From: Ignelater luminosus
Taxonomy: Eukaryota > Arthropoda > Insecta > Coleoptera > Elateridae
Assembly: GCA_011009095.1 (NCBI GenBank)
Contig: VTPC01091220.1
Coordinates: 124,001 to 188,000 of the forward strand
Reading direction: 5' to 3'
DNA length: 64,000 bases
Shown here in pieces: positions 1 to 13,000 of the stretch. Position numbers and translations under genes: made by a program. How positions within the stretch are numbered: the stretch's first letter is position 1; each line of letters starts with the position of its first letter. The notes below the pieces were generated by a model that worked only from the letters and a program-made list of their open reading frames with translations, was not told the DNA's origin and did no database searches.

Positions 1-106
1 TTGGCTTATTCAGACTTTTCTAATTACATGGCTATTGACTGTGGGGCCCCCAAATCCTTCGGGCTCCCCGCACTGCGGGCTTTTGCGTCCACTATTTACG
101 CCACTG
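1..106 (-). mobile_element. Terminal fragment of a DNA transposon
   Basis: Read on the minus strand, the segment begins at 106 with CAGTGGCGTAAATAG, a form of terminus common among insect cut-and-paste elements (CAGTGGCG...). It continues into GC-rich sequence and leaves the window at position 1. No coding region is visible. The family is not determined. The assignment rests on the terminus alone, because the other end is outside the window. Confidence 0.4.
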
Positions 107-166
107 CTTCATCAAATCTTTTTTTATAGCTTTAGTTAAGTTTTCAAAAAGTAGTGTAGCCCTAAC

Positions 167-310
167 CAGTGGCGGCTGGTGACCTAACTTCAGGTGGTGC
201 CAAAACCACGTGTTCGTCGCTTGATTGGTTTGTTTCTGTATAATCTTGACAATTTTAACCAATCAAGCGACGATCACGTGGTTTTGGCACCACCTGAAGT
301 TAGGTCACTG
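167..310. mobile_element. hAT-like MITE (144 bp, foldback) with 8-bp target-site duplication
   Basis: The element is an almost perfect hairpin. The left arm begins CAGTGGCGGCTGGTGAC and the right arm ends GGTCACTG, with about 50 bp of each arm complementary around a short AT-rich loop. It is flanked on both sides by the same 8-bp word GCCCTAAC (159-166 and 311-318). An 8-bp duplication with CA/TG-type ends is typical of hAT-superfamily insertions. It has no coding capacity and so depends on a transposase supplied elsewhere. It sits beside gag-like sequence of an LTR retrotransposon fossil. Confidence 0.85.
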
Positions 311-318
311 GCCCTAAC

Positions 319-960
319 GTATGTCGTCTTCGTAATGAAAAACCCTTTTATCACCTCTGATTTTCCTCTCAGGATGATAACCTCTTAGTCGTACTTTCTA
401 AGCTGTTTACCGGTGATGCCCTATATTGGTATCGCAACAATTACAAGCAATGGAAGGCGTGGAAAGACTTCAAAAGTAATTTTGAAGATTTCTACCTACC
501 AGCCAACTTTTGTATTAATTAAGAAGCACCAATCAGTCGTCGGATTCAAAGAGAGAACGAATCCGTGGCAAACTACGACCGCCTTGCAGACACTAATGCA
601 CCGCCAAGATAGTTTATCTAAACCCCAGAAGATGTTGCTCGAATTCTGCCTGTACTCACCTAAAACCGATTACACTACCGTTGCCAAAGTGATAAAGCAA
701 AAGAGTATTCGTGGAATTATAGAGGTATACCTTCTAAAAGCAATCACCAACCTTCAGCAACCGTTCTTAATGCTTAACCAGTAGATCGGCAATATTACCC
801 CAACGCATACATATCCAACCCCCAAGAGCTCCGAGCTTCAGAAGCTTCAAATCGACAAAATGAACAAAGCAGGCAGCTTACTGAGACTATCCTATTAGGT
901 TGGAAATGTGGACAAACCGGACATTAACACTCTAAATGTAACAACAAACCAGTTTTGTTC
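319..960 (+). mobile_element. Ty3/mdg4-type LTR retrotransposon fossil, gag region
   Basis: The segment encodes pieces resembling the capsid region of Ty3/mdg4 Gag (the motif around GDALYWYRNNYKQWKAW) at about 400-510. A zinc-knuckle-like CCHC motif follows near 900-930. The copy is broken, with several breaks in the reading frame, and no intact LTR, protease or polymerase is seen next to it. Sequence up to about 2000 may be its decayed continuation. Age looks old from the degree of decay. A small hAT-like element has inserted just upstream, probably within the same fossil. Confidence 0.6.
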
Positions 961-2216
961 TGCTCTTGGAGTCGCTTGAGGAAAGAAGGACAGAGACTGA
1001 TGCCGAAATTTGAAGATTTCAAATACCACAACCGGGAACACACTGCTTATACTAATAACTATTAATAAGGGTTATATCTTTCCCGCTCTGTTAAATATGA
1101 GATCTCCGATATCATTTGTGAGCTCAAGAGTAGTACGAATATTGGACAATAGCCGTCAGCGTCCTCTTCGCAAAACTATTTGAGAAATAAATGGAACTGC
1201 TATAAATATGATAAAGATATGCACAGCCGAAATAACCATCCGAAATATCCGTAAAACACATACCTTCCACCACACACCTGCATTGGTGGACTTTCTAAAA
1301 ACTACCAATATTTACGTGAACCTGCGAACCGGAAATGTCTTCATGGAAAACCGTCTGGGGAAAAGTCAGTCCCAGCAGTGAACCGTAACAGAGCATAAAG
1401 ACCTCAAACTCTATATAGTAGCACAACCGAATTAATTTTCAGATATTAATATTAAGCAACATCTCCACTATCCGTACCCGTCGTACTGAAAAGAGTGTTG
1501 CAAGAAGTCGAACTTTTGAAAAAATCACTTCTCTGTTTTACCGAGTCGTGTAAACACAAACCAAACTCAAAGACCATCGACCCAGCCGCAACTCATTACA
1601 AAGCATGCGAGTGTTCATTATTTGACCTGCTTCACAACCTCCCTCGCAAGCTACAAATATAAAACTGATCTGCAAATCTTGTACCTACTGGAAGAGCTGC
1701 AAGAGGAAACCAACCGTGGGGTACCGCCTGCCGTCAACGGCCACCTGGCAAGTTTAAAATTCTTGAGCACCATTTCGCCACTGCAGACACCTGGACTCAG
1801 CGATCTATGAGAGAAACTGCTGGTACCAAAGAAAGTAAACTCTTTAAAATCTGCCGCCCGAGAACCGACTGTAGACACCGCCTACTACCAGCCGCAAAAA
1901 GCATCGCAAAGTCATACTGCATTCTTTTCATTCGGCTATAGGTGAAAACTGACCAAGAATACATATTCGAACGCGAACGTGTAAAATTAAACTGGGCAGT
2001 TTAAAAGGTAAAACTGTGTTAAGATTCAGGGGGTGCAGAACAGCAATTTTATTACGCCTATAGTTGTTTGCTGTAAAAGTATAGCTTTTGTTTTAGCACA
2101 CTCTATCAATACTGACTACGTGTGGTACCTATCTAGGAAGAGCCAAACTCTCTTGAAAGGCTCTTGCTCTCATACCATTACAAAATCTTGATCTTGATTA
2201 TTTGAGACCATGCTGT
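961..2216. other. Intergenic, probably decayed retroelement sequence
   Basis: Composition is less AT-rich than most of the window and resembles the preceding gag fossil, but I recognise no domain. Short open frames at about 1620-1880 overlap on both strands and show no family signature. No RNA gene or host exon is visible. Confidence 0.35.
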
Positions 2217-2430
2217 GATCGGGCCCGTTTCTCCATATTGTGGTAAGGGCAAGGGTGCCCGGAGGGGGGCAAGTGGGGTAATTTGCTTGGCTTGCAAAAA
2301 CAATTAAATGCATACAAGAAAAAATAATTTCATGCTTTCGACAAACATAGAATTGAACGGCAATCTTTATTTTGCCCTCCCCTCCATGGAAAAAATCTTG
2401 CGGGCGCCTTTGGGTAATGGTCCTTAGCAC
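2217..2430. repeat. GC-rich repeat-like patch
   Basis: The stretch starts and ends with G/C-rich words (GTGCCCGGAGGGGGG near 2255 and GCGGGCGCC near 2400) that are roughly complementary. They enclose AT-rich DNA, suggesting a short inverted-repeat or transposon end sequence. Family unknown. Confidence 0.3.
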
Positions 2431-3727
2431 TGCAACCAGAGAAATAAATTAATGTTTTTGTGTAAAATACATTTACATATAATTAAACTTCTGTGTTTAT
2501 GGCGCAAGACCGATGAGCCTGAATGTATCTGCAATGTAAGACGACAAGCAACTTATTCCACAAATTCATGAATAAGGTAAGGTGATAAAGCAATAATCTT
2601 CAATCAGAAATAGTTATTCTAACTATTCAAAGAATCTAATTATTCATTTGATACGAACAGTAGTCACCACTATTGTAGATAACTTCCAGAAGGATGTATC
2701 TCTACTGCATGCTTTTTTTGATGATTTTTCTAGCAGTACCTTGAAAAGTCTAATAATCTTGTTTGTTTAAAGCCTACTTTGTCTCTCTCCGTTGTGTTAT
2801 CTCGTTCGAGGTGAGTCAGTCAGTAAACAGCAAGTTATACAAGTTTACAAACTTTTGTGCGATTGTCGACCAGACTAGTTAGAGGGTATACATTTGCTTT
2901 GCCAATCAGTCGAAACCTTGCCAAGACATCGTAGTCTTGTGAATAAATACTTATATTTTTGGTCTGTCAAGGTACCGCTTTTTAGACAGACCAACGCAAG
3001 GGGCGCAGCAATGCAATATTAACAATTGGACCTATTGAATTCGATCAAAATTAAACCTTTCTGAACCCTTGAGTAAAATTTTGTTTTGTTTGTAAATCCT
3101 ACTGCCTGCATTTGATGACAAAGGCAAGGAAGAATTCAGTATCTCTTTTTCTATCTCTAGTCTTTTACCATATACATATAGATACTAAAGAAAACGTTTG
3201 TCACCTTTTAAAACTTCATTGGAAGCTCTGAAGGAGAGCTCACAATTGTGCTAGAGCACGTAAGCAAAAGATAGATAGACTTTTTTATAAGAAGAGAATT
3301 TAACGACCAACTGGTTGAGATTATGTATTGGAAAAATCAGTAACTTCTATTACGGTTCTCAAGACATTTTTCAATATCTGACTGCATATTTCTAACCTTA
3401 CCAAGCTCTTATCATAATTTTCTTCGTTGTCATTTCTTTTGCAACTCACGTCGTCAAAAAACTTTTTGCTAACTTTAACCTGATATTGATCAAACTTGAT
3501 GGCCTCTAAAAGGGGGCTGTTGATAATTAACTCATCTGCATTAAAAACCTTTCTTTAGTCTGTTTACATATTTTTTGTCTCTGCATAGTTATACTACTGT
3601 TTGCTAGAAGCTTCCCAGATTTGAAGAAGCAATGTTTGTTTTATGCCCAAATGGTGGTACCTAAGTCGGTTACGTAACAAGTAGCTACCCAGGAATGTTT
3701 TATTACATACAGAAATAAGATTATATA
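2431..3727. other. Intergenic, no gene seen
   Basis: AT-rich sequence without a supported gene. An AATAAA followed by a region rich in GTCTGTC and its complement (2942-2995) might be the edge of an old LTR, but no pair of LTRs can be shown. Confidence 0.3.
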
Positions 3728-3911
3728 CAGTGGATTTTTTTATTACAGAATTCAGAGTAGGCTGTGGTTTAAGTTCATCTTTACAGTGTACAAAAAAAAG
3801 CAAGGTGATAACTGGTAACTTTTTTTAGTGAGAACAGCTCAATATCACATGCACTGTAATAGAAGTGGTAAGTCATGGCCTACTCTGAATTCTATAATAA
3901 AAAATGCACTG
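3728..3911. mobile_element. TA-flanked MITE, copy 1 of a family of two in this window
   Basis: Terminal inverted repeats of about 35 bp run from CAGTG... through ACAGAATTCAGAGTAGGC on the left to the complement GCCTACTCTGAATTCT and CACTG on the right. TA dinucleotides lie on both sides, as in Tc1/mariner-type insertions. There is no coding capacity. A second copy with the same TIRs is at 30343-30554. Confidence 0.8.
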
Positions 3912-4428
3912 TACATACGACGAAAGGCCTTCTGAGTAACTTGAAACCATCATTTGCATTTCTAATACCTTGCAAATTTTAAACATAATTTATGCCTTAA
4001 AAGATTTTCCAAGCTAATTTGTTATTTAGACTTTTGTATTCAATGACATTTTCTTCTATATCTAATGTTTCAACATCATTTTTCTTTGTCAATATCTGAC
4101 GACATTAACATATTTGCGTGATCGTCCTATTTATAGCGACATTTAACACACATCAAAAGGGATGCTCATTTAAGAAAATTAAGGGCAATTATTGATTAAA
4201 CAAGAATTATCCAACGATTCGTAAAGATTTGCGTTAATCGTTGGCATGGATACACATATACATATGAAGCGTAAACTCATCACCAATAATGTATTGGGGC
4301 GGGTTTGCCTTTTCTCATCAGTATGTGATTAAAAGTTACGCAAGTGCCATATAATTATAGCACCTTATGTAATATATACTTACGCATATCTTTATCTTAC
4401 TAAATTAATGTCTTCATTTTAAAGAAGT
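3912..4428. other. Intergenic region upstream of the 4429 gene
   Basis: AT-rich DNA with no exon recognised. The bases just before the start codon at 4429 (a T-rich run then AAAG) could be a splice acceptor, so a 5' exon of the next gene may lie here or further upstream. Confidence 0.3.
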
Positions 4429-5650
4429 ATGTCTTGTGATAGTGGTACAAGTACAAGAGGTAGTTCACATTCTGGTTCATCTGGTGGAAGTTCTCAAAAT
4501 ATTTTAATGATGCAAAAAGATAAAGAAGATTTAACTTTGTATGGAACGCCGATTCGTTTAAGTCGTTCCGCTACTGTTAGGAGGGCTACTACTCTTTCTA
4601 CTGGCAAGATTCCGCACACGGAACCAATAAATGTAAGTGTTGAAGAACCTGATAATATTTCAAAGCTGGACCAGACAATTATCGACACGCATCCAACTGA
4701 TAGATATCGAAAATCATTAGATAGTACGTACAGACATAGTTTGGAATCAATTTCTGAATATAAAACAAAACATTCGTTCTCTTCAGCTTCACTGTTTCCT
4801 AGTAGGGACGGCAGTTCAATAGAATCTTCCTCATCCGATTGCACTGATTACGCAATGAGAAGTACAACGGATACCACCAAGGATAAAACTTTTATAAGCG
4901 CAAGTTCTAGTTATTTAAGTTGGATCGAAAGTGTAAACAGTGAATATTTTGGAAGCGCAAATTCCACTGCTGACGTAGTTGATGTCGACGCGAAAGTTGG
5001 GGAGTGGAATAATTTTTGGTTAAATTATAACAGTGCAAATAACAGATATCTATCCAGTCCATATTTGACGGTTTCTCATGAAGATAAAACGGTCGAAGAT
5101 CTTTCAGATTGTAAAAGTACGTGTAGTACACAAAGGGAGTTCACTGAAAAGCAAATTTCTTTAGATCAAATCTTTCTATCTCACGAGGAAATTATGGAAA
5201 CATTGCGTTGCTCACAAAGGATCACAGAGATTCTGCAAAACGCCTTAAAACGTAACGAAGCAGACATTGACGAATCCAGGAATGATTCTTATTATTCCCA
5301 AACATTTCCCGCTTTGTTTTCTGTAGGTATATCGCCGAACTTGTTTTATACCTTTTTTTATTACACTGTTCTCTTTTTGTTGGTAGAGTTTTCGCATCAG
5401 CAAAAAAGAAGAAGCTCCCGTAAGAGAACGAGCACGATCTTATTCCCTGGAACCTCAAGAGCTACAGAAACAGAAGCAAATGTTGAAACCTCCAACCCAA
5501 TCAAGTAATAGCTGTATTAATGTGCTTCTAAATACTGGAGTTGGTGATATCTTGAAAAGAGTTATGAGTAAAAGAAGAGAAGTTATAACAACGGATGACA
5601 CTGGATCAGGATCCAGAAGTAGTTTTTCGGATTGGTCTAGTGCCAAATAG
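4429..5650 (+). CDS. Uncharacterised serine-rich protein, two exons (385 aa as modelled)
   Basis: Exon 1 is 4429-5322 and exon 2 is 5387-5650. The 64-nt intron has a TCT|GTAGGT donor and a GGTAG acceptor, and the frame continues in phase 0. Without splicing the frame runs on only to about 5508 in low-quality sequence. With splicing it continues SFRISKKEEAPVRERARSYS to a stop at 5648-5650, so splicing is well supported. The protein is rich in Ser and Thr at the N-terminus (residues 1-25 almost all S, T, G), lacks a signal peptide or membrane segment, and has basic stretches near the C-terminus (LKRVMSKRRE). A short leucine-rich helix-like stretch (HEEIMETLRCSQRITEIL) precedes the junction. I do not recognise the family. 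The ATG follows a possible acceptor (TTTTAAAG), so further N-terminal exons are possible. It is probably an intracellular, phosphorylated or scaffold-like protein, but that is only inference. Confidence 0.8.
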
Positions 5651-6646
5651 TTAGAACCGATTTTAAAGTTTTTTGGGGCCAAATGAGCATTAAAAGATAT
5701 TTAAATATTTTTGTGGTGAATGAAAAGATTACTGTACTTAATTAGCAATAATTATTTTAATTACGTAATAATTGTTATATAAAATTTAAACAAGAAAGTT
5801 TGTTAGTGTTGATACGTTTTCAATTTAAAAATGTCCAACAAACTTATTTAAGAGGTGTAGTATTTAATTATTTTTGATACAAAGAAGAAATTTATAAAAA
5901 GAACTAACATAAAACTGAAATGCTTGGTTTAAGTTATATTCGGTGGACGAAAATGAGTGATTTTTATTCTTAGTTGGTAATGAAAATATTAAAATAGAGT
6001 TAAATATTAAATGGCAACACTTTTTGTGTCACTAAAAATAAGTCCAACTTACAGTAGTTAGTAATGACAGTGAACTAACCTTTAGAAAATTACTATTGTC
6101 ACTTTGACAGTCAAGGTGACCATTTTTTCAAGCGAACCAACAAAATCTAAAAACCATGTTCATTCGCGTTCACCTTTATTTGAAAATATGCAGCTTCAGT
6201 GTGCAAAAACAGAACACAAATCTATTTTATGAGATTTTTCTATCATTTCTAACGTTTTTACTTTTCTACTTTATTCTAATCTAAGCGCCAAGATTTGAAA
6301 TTGGAATATGATTAGATGGCAGCCTTGAAAATTCCGTCAGTGTTTTATTTTTGTATGTTGTAAGATTTAGTGTCAATCACGCATGCATCCCGGATTAACT
6401 CCCGGAAATACATAATTAGGGTTACCTTGTTGATTCATTGTGTTTATAAAATAAAAATGTCTTCAGCTGTACACATTTTGTGTCCTAATTTAAAGTGACT
6501 ACCAACGAAAAACTGTTGAATGTGAAACGTTACGTTAAAAAGGTTATATTAATAAAGTTTCATACAGGTATGACTAATTTGTAAGGTTATTATTATGGCG
6601 TCATCAAATAAAATTCCTTTTTTTTCTAACAAAAAGTTATTTTTAG
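5651..6646. promoter_or_regulatory. Intergenic spacer with likely promoter and 5' UTR of the BTB gene
   Basis: About 1 kb separates the 4429 gene from the BTB gene, both on the plus strand. CATACAG|GTATGA at 6561-6570 and an acceptor TTTTTAG at 6641-6646 would define a non-coding first exon ending at 6567 and an 80-nt intron in the 5' UTR. No TATA box can be assigned. Confidence 0.4.
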
Positions 6647-6658
6647 ATAGAAACAGAA

Positions 6659-7018
6659 ATGGCTACAACGGAGCAATTTTCATTGCGTTGGAATAATTTC
6701 CATTCTAACCTCACATCTGGTTTTCATGAGTTATTGCAAGCTAGTGATATGGTGGATGTTACACTGTCCGTCGAAGGCCAGTTTTTGCAAGCGCATAAAA
6801 TAGTTCTTTCCATATGCAGCCCTCTATTTAAACAGTTATTTAAAATTAACCCGTGCAAACATCCAGTGATTATTTTAAGGGACGTTACATATGGCAATTT
6901 AAAAGACATTTTAGAATTTATGTACTTAGGTGAAGTGAATGTGCTTAGGGATAATTTATCAGCATTTTTACGAACTGCTGAATTATTACAAGTGAAAGGT
7001 TTAACAGGAGATGACTCA
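6659..7018 (+). CDS. Shared exon 1: BTB/POZ domain
   Basis: The exon is 120 codons long and ends at a CA|GTAAGT donor. The ATG lies 12 bases after a good acceptor and begins the canonical EQFSLRWNNF start of insect BTB proteins. The BTB fold occupies about residues 20-115. The TTK-type N-terminal extension that mediates higher-order association is present. Confidence 0.9.
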
Positions 7019-10000
7019 GTAAGTAGAGAATAGTAAACATCTTTATTTGATGTTATTAAATGTAATCTTTTTAATAGAGTGACACATCTTCCAAAAAAGA
7101 TGAAAAAATGGATTCAATATGTGATAATGAGCTTGAACAAGACATGCAACAATTTAGTCAGTTAATAGAATCATCAGAATCGTCTATGATGCCACACTAT
7201 TCAACTCCACAATTACCTTCACCACCACCTATTCAACCACCACCTGTGAGCAATGTAAAACGACCTGCTAAAAATTCTGTTGGAAACTCAAAACGTTCAA
7301 AATCGGAAAATGTATCTAATAAATCAAGTTCTACAAAATCAAGTGAAAAACTTGAAAGAAGCGTCACCCCTAATCAAGCAAATGAAGAAGACTCTGAGTA
7401 TACTGCTGAAAATTATAATGTTAAAGCTGAATCGGCTTCATGTGGATCTGAAAATGAAGAATCAAATAGGGAGGTTATAAAACAGTTGTTGGAGTCAAAT
7501 AGTGTTAATTTAAGTAGTGGACAGGATTCCGGATCTCAGGACCAAGGTAAGTTTTGCTTTTTTATTTTTCTTTTTGCATGTTTAATTGATCTAGATTTTT
7601 ATTGTATATTTTAATAGTCTGATTGTTTAAATATTGGAAAATATATAAATAATTGTGCTAAAGCAAAATAAATAATAAGTTGGAATAATTGCAGAGTTTA
7701 ATAACCTTGAATATCAAAAGTGAAATAGCAGCTGACAGTTGTTGTTTTTAGGTTAGTTTACTGTTGTCAATTAAAAAAATAAGTGAACAATACTGTTGAT
7801 CTTCTTAGTTGTGACTGGTTTAAATTTGAAAAACACTTGAAGAATCAGTGCTGTCAATATAATCTTTAATTGTTTATTGCCAACTTAATATATCTTATAT
7901 TAAATTATGTTGAATACAACCATGATTTCTGTTATAGCCTATTAGAGCATTCTTTTTACAAATTAATCTGATGTGGGAAAGTACAACAAAGACTATTTTG
8001 CTGGGTTTATGAAAATCCTTCTCATTGTCATGGTGATTATGGAAAAATTTTATTTGATTGAACCTGAACAGGTATCTGTGAAATATCCTATTTTTTGTCA
8101 AATTTAATAAATTCTTTGTAATCATTTTGTGAGGTACAGCTTTTTGCATAAATAATGTCGCAAATCATTTCTTTAATGAAGCAATTAACTAAATATACGA
8201 AATCTAATTTCATATTAATTATCTCAAATTGTCTTATGGACTCATAAGAAACACATTTTATGTAATTAATACTAAATCAGATTTCATGTATTTGATCAAT
8301 TCATTCATTAAGAGAATGTACTGTGACATTATTTATGCAAAAAGCTGTACATAAACAAAAAGTAATACATAACGAAATAAATAAGTTTTTCCATGTATGT
8401 ACTTAATTTGACATCTATCAAAGTTAACCTCAATAATTACAATAAATTAATGTTTTTTCTCATTCTGAGTAATCAATTACAAAAATTCTTGTTTTAATAC
8501 ATTTGCACTGTCACTTTTTAGGTGAGTTTACATTGAAATGCTCGGATCGCCCGATTGCCGCGACCCTAGCAGATTTTGATCATTTCTTACTTCTTACAAT
8601 TAGATTGACTGTTGATGTGTACATTACTCTGAAATGGCCCTACAGTTCATTCCAAATCTATCTGAACAGTAAGCATCAAAATTGTTAAAAAAACCTTCTT
8701 GATACGGTCACTATAGTTGTTTTTTTGGTGATACATTTATTTGAACTATCTGCAGGTATATTCAAACACAAATGTTTTAGCGTTAATTACAAGACTTCAA
8801 CACTTGAGAAATTTGAGTCAATGATGTATGATTTCAAGTTCACATTTGGAGCAACATTCTAAAAAAGCAGATCAGTTAGATAAGTGCAACCAATAAAAAT
8901 AAGTTGAGAAGTGCAAGTTATAACCTAAAAATAGATTTCTGTTGATACTTATCAGTCTGCATAATTTAAGGTTAGGGATTTTGATTGGCTATTACGATTT
9001 AAAGAATTTGTGACGTCAACCACAAAATTGAATTGAAATCTTGAGTATGATTGAACTATTTAAGAGTTGAATATAATTTTTTGACCATTTGGATAGTTCT
9101 AGAATATATTGAAGGGTTTTGGGAGATTTATAATCTGTTATGAACTGATAACAAAGAAGTAAGGTTAGGTTATGATACAAAACAAATATTCATATCCAGT
9201 CGCAAGAATGAATGAATTATTTGTAGTTATTTCAACTTAAATGTCAATATAAAATATTTATTTCTTTAAACATTCAGACTAACAAAATTTTATCGAATGT
9301 CTATCCATTTTGTTTGTTACGACACCTGATGTATCGGTTTACATTAATGGTTTATTTTTATTTAATGCTTATTGCCGTGATTATTAAGTTTTGTTGTTTA
9401 TTTATTAGTTTTGTACAATCTGTAAAAAGAACTAATTTATGTTTATTAACAAGTTTTTAGTGTTTGTTTTTGTTTTGTTCTTTGTATGTTATTTACTTGC
9501 ATGGTAAGTAGAATGTGCACACTTGTAAAATGCAAAAAAAAATTTAGAAACTACTAATCTTAAATTTTTACAATCCAAACAAATATTTCCAGCTAGATGT
9601 GGCACTTGTGGAAAATTAATGCGCAAGAAAAGTATTCGACGGCACATGTATGATGTCCACTACCCAACCCAACAGCTTCCTTGTGATATTTGTCATAAAT
9701 TGTTTAAAACTGCAAATAGTTTAACAACACACCTTATAACAATACATAGACAACTTAAATCACAACGGTGTAATGATAATACAAAAGTGGATTTTATAAA
9801 AGACGAAACAATCGAAATTCTTGATAGTTAAAAAGTTTGTGAATCTCATGAAGTGTGATATTTTTCTAATATAGTTAATATATGAAAGCTACAAAGTGTT
9901 GTTTTTTACCTTGTTGTTCTTTCACATTTTATTATACAAATTCATAGCTACTAACAATTCTTTCTCTTTTTTACAAAGCTGCCTTTTGGATTGTTAATTG

Positions 10001-13000
10001 TGAAGTAAGAAATATCCGCATGCAAATAGTTTTTGAGTTTTATTATAATTAATTACCATCCAATTATATATTTAGGAAAAACTGAAGGGCAATTCAACAA
10101 ACATCCATACAAGTGTGACAAATGCACTAAACGATTTTCAAGACGTGACCATCTTAGGACGCACGAGAAAAATATACACGGTGAAGATGCTGGTCCTTTT
10201 GCTTGTGTTATATGCTCGCAGCTGTATAAAAATTCGGAAAGTTTGAGAAAACACATTGCAAAATTTCATTTTCAAAAAGTAAACGACTACTTTAGTAGAA
10301 TTCAAGCTGATGCCTGAAACAATCTCATGACTTACCTTTCACTTTCATGTATGAAGAGTATGATGTTCATTATGTTTTGGATCATGGGTGGCTATTTAAT
10401 TAAGCTGTTTGTCATTTAACTTGACAAATCAAAAATATAGCCATGTATGAAGCAAAAGTAAAGCGAAGTAATTAATATTCCTAGGCCAGTTACTATAACA
10501 GTGTTTTGTTCTAATGGCATGCCAAAGAGTTCTTTAAAGCTTGCTTTGTTGCAAAATTCTGCAGTTTAGACTTTTTATCTATGGCTATGGTTATCATTAA
10601 AATTAATCTTTTTTTTTAATTAATTCATTTATTGTATGTTGGCCTGTCTGAAAATTTTGAGGTTAATGTAAAAATCTTGTGAATATCTCAAATAGTACAC
10701 ACTTTAATCCAATGACAACAAGGATGCTCAACTTTAGTTTCCCAATGGGAACAGCTGTTCTCTAAATTATAAGACAATTAGACTTGTCCATACATATTTT
10801 GTAAATGTACAGTTAGCACAAAAGTAATGTCTCAGCCATAGTCAGGTAGACTGAGGGTGTAGCATAAATTCGAAATACGTTATTGAATAGAAGGAGAGAA
10901 CTTGGCTGTAGTAAGTAGGGCCATAAACCTTCAGTGGACAGAATGGTTATATGGAAAATTGCTTGCTACAATGAATCTAAAATTTAGTGAAATTTAATAT
11001 ACAGTTTGTCTTAGGTTACGAGGTCAACTCATAAAGTAATGTTGCAAAATGTTTTATATTTGACTATTTAACTTCTCATTTAATGGCAAATTTTGTATTT
11101 CATAGATAGTAATCGGTTAATCAAGATTAATTTATTAAGTTAGTATTTATGGACTGCAAAGATTTTCAATCATTTAGACATTAAATGTCAGAATGTAAAT
11201 CATTTTGTGACATTACTTTATGAGTTGACTGTACATAGCCGCTATTGATGTTGATGTATATGTATCCAAGGTTATGAAACAATCGTTAACAAAAAAACCA
11301 GTGTCCAGAAGATTTAAATATCTAATTCCATTTAAGTTTTGATTTATAAAGAATGGTCTAATAATTGTACCCCTGCTATAATTAGTCTCTTGGTTTGCCA
11401 TTTCCATAAGCATTTTGAATAAATCTTTCTTTGATCTTCAGGAAATAACGGGTGTCACACGTGAAATGAGAAAAAGTTACTATTTAATTCTAGAAGTGTG
11501 TACTCAAATAACCAAAAATAATACAGTATTATGTAAAACTACATTGAACAATAAAATAATTATAATTATTTGAGAACAGCATAAGGACCGCCTTCTTCTA
11601 TACTTCGCAACATATGTCTAACCTTAGCCATCATCGTTTGGACGACATTGAGGTCTATGGTTTTTACTTTTTGCCTAATACGTCTTTTTAATTGTTTCGT
11701 AGTTTTAGCTTCCCAGCGATCATTATACACTACCCAAGACAATATAGCCCAAAAATCTTCAATGGGTCGTGCTTTGGGCACATTTGGTGAATTAGCTTCT
11801 TCAGGTACATACCTTGTTATTGGCTTCAAACCATTCAATTGTCGTTTTTGCGTAGTGGAAATGAGCAAGATCAAGAAAATAAATATATATTCGTCGTTCA
11901 TATGATATTTTTGAATGAATCTTAACAATTTCGGCATACAGTCATTTATGTAAACCTGAGCAGTCACAGCTACTGGCCTAGAATCACGAATAACAACATC
12001 TGAAATTCCTTGAGTGAAAAGAGCTAACCAAACCAGATTTTTTTGTGAAAATTTTTCTTTTGCTTTATATATCGTACAGATGGCGGAACTGTTTTCTTAT
12101 CATTTTGTAGACTGAAATACTTTTTATCATCCATTATAGCACTCACATTTGGCTTGATGATTTCACGTCTTAGTTTTCTACATCGAGGAGGAATTGTTGA
12201 ACTCGCTTTTTGGTGTATTTTGGTGTACATCTCCTTTTATAATAGGTTATATTATTTTTATTTAAATTTCTGCTCATAGTTTCATGGGATACTTTAAACT
12301 TGTTTGCTAACTTCTGCAAAGAAGTACCCGTGCGCCGAGCTGGGATAAATACTTGGGAAAAATATTTAAATAATAAATACTTTCATTTTTAAAAAGCATT
12401 TAAATATTAAATAGCTTTGCAACTATAATAGTATTTATATTTCAAATATTTTATTATTTAAATATTTAAATAGTATTTAAATAACCGCTACTGTATTTAA
12501 ATAATATTGTATTACTTAAATATTATGAAAACATTTAAATATTTTTTCTAGCATTTAAATGCTTTTTCTGATACATAAATACTTTAGAATAATTTAGATA
12601 TTTAAATATTTTTCAAGATTTAAATATTATTTGTAGCATTTAAATAGTTTTTTTAAATAATAAATATTAAATACTTTTCATTAGTATTTAGATTTTAAAT
12701 AATAATCAATTTTAATAGTATATTATTCAACAAGCACATAATGTAGGCTATTATTCAAGAGGATGAAGTTTACACATTCGCCTTCGGCTCGTGTGTAAAT
12801 CATCCAAGTCAATAATGCCCCTTATGTGCGAGTCAAATACGACGTTTTATCTACAATTCTCACTTCTGAGGAAGATCTGGAGGTGGATTCCCCTGAGGGA
12901 GGCGATGTCCAAATTCTTGAATATGTAGACGTCAATGAAAGTAAACAATCTTCACAAAGAGAGTTTTAGACCTGGAATACAAGGATCCTCTGAAGACGAT

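Noticed and set aside
2930-3010. LTR edge near an AATAAA
   Set aside because: There is no partner LTR, primer-binding site or polypurine tract to support it.
4494-5458. Minus-strand frames opposite the serine-rich gene
   Set aside because: They are antisense shadows. The plus-strand frame continues cleanly through a splice junction.
8503-8688. Open frame after an acceptor-like TTTTTAG, considered as a further alternative last exon of the BTB gene
   Set aside because: It encodes no C2H2 motif and overlaps the edge of a dispersed repeat also found at 52590.
9593-10317. Exons A and B joined in series as a four-finger exon
   Set aside because: Exon A ends in an in-frame stop, and exon B has its own phase-matched acceptor, so they are better read as alternatives.
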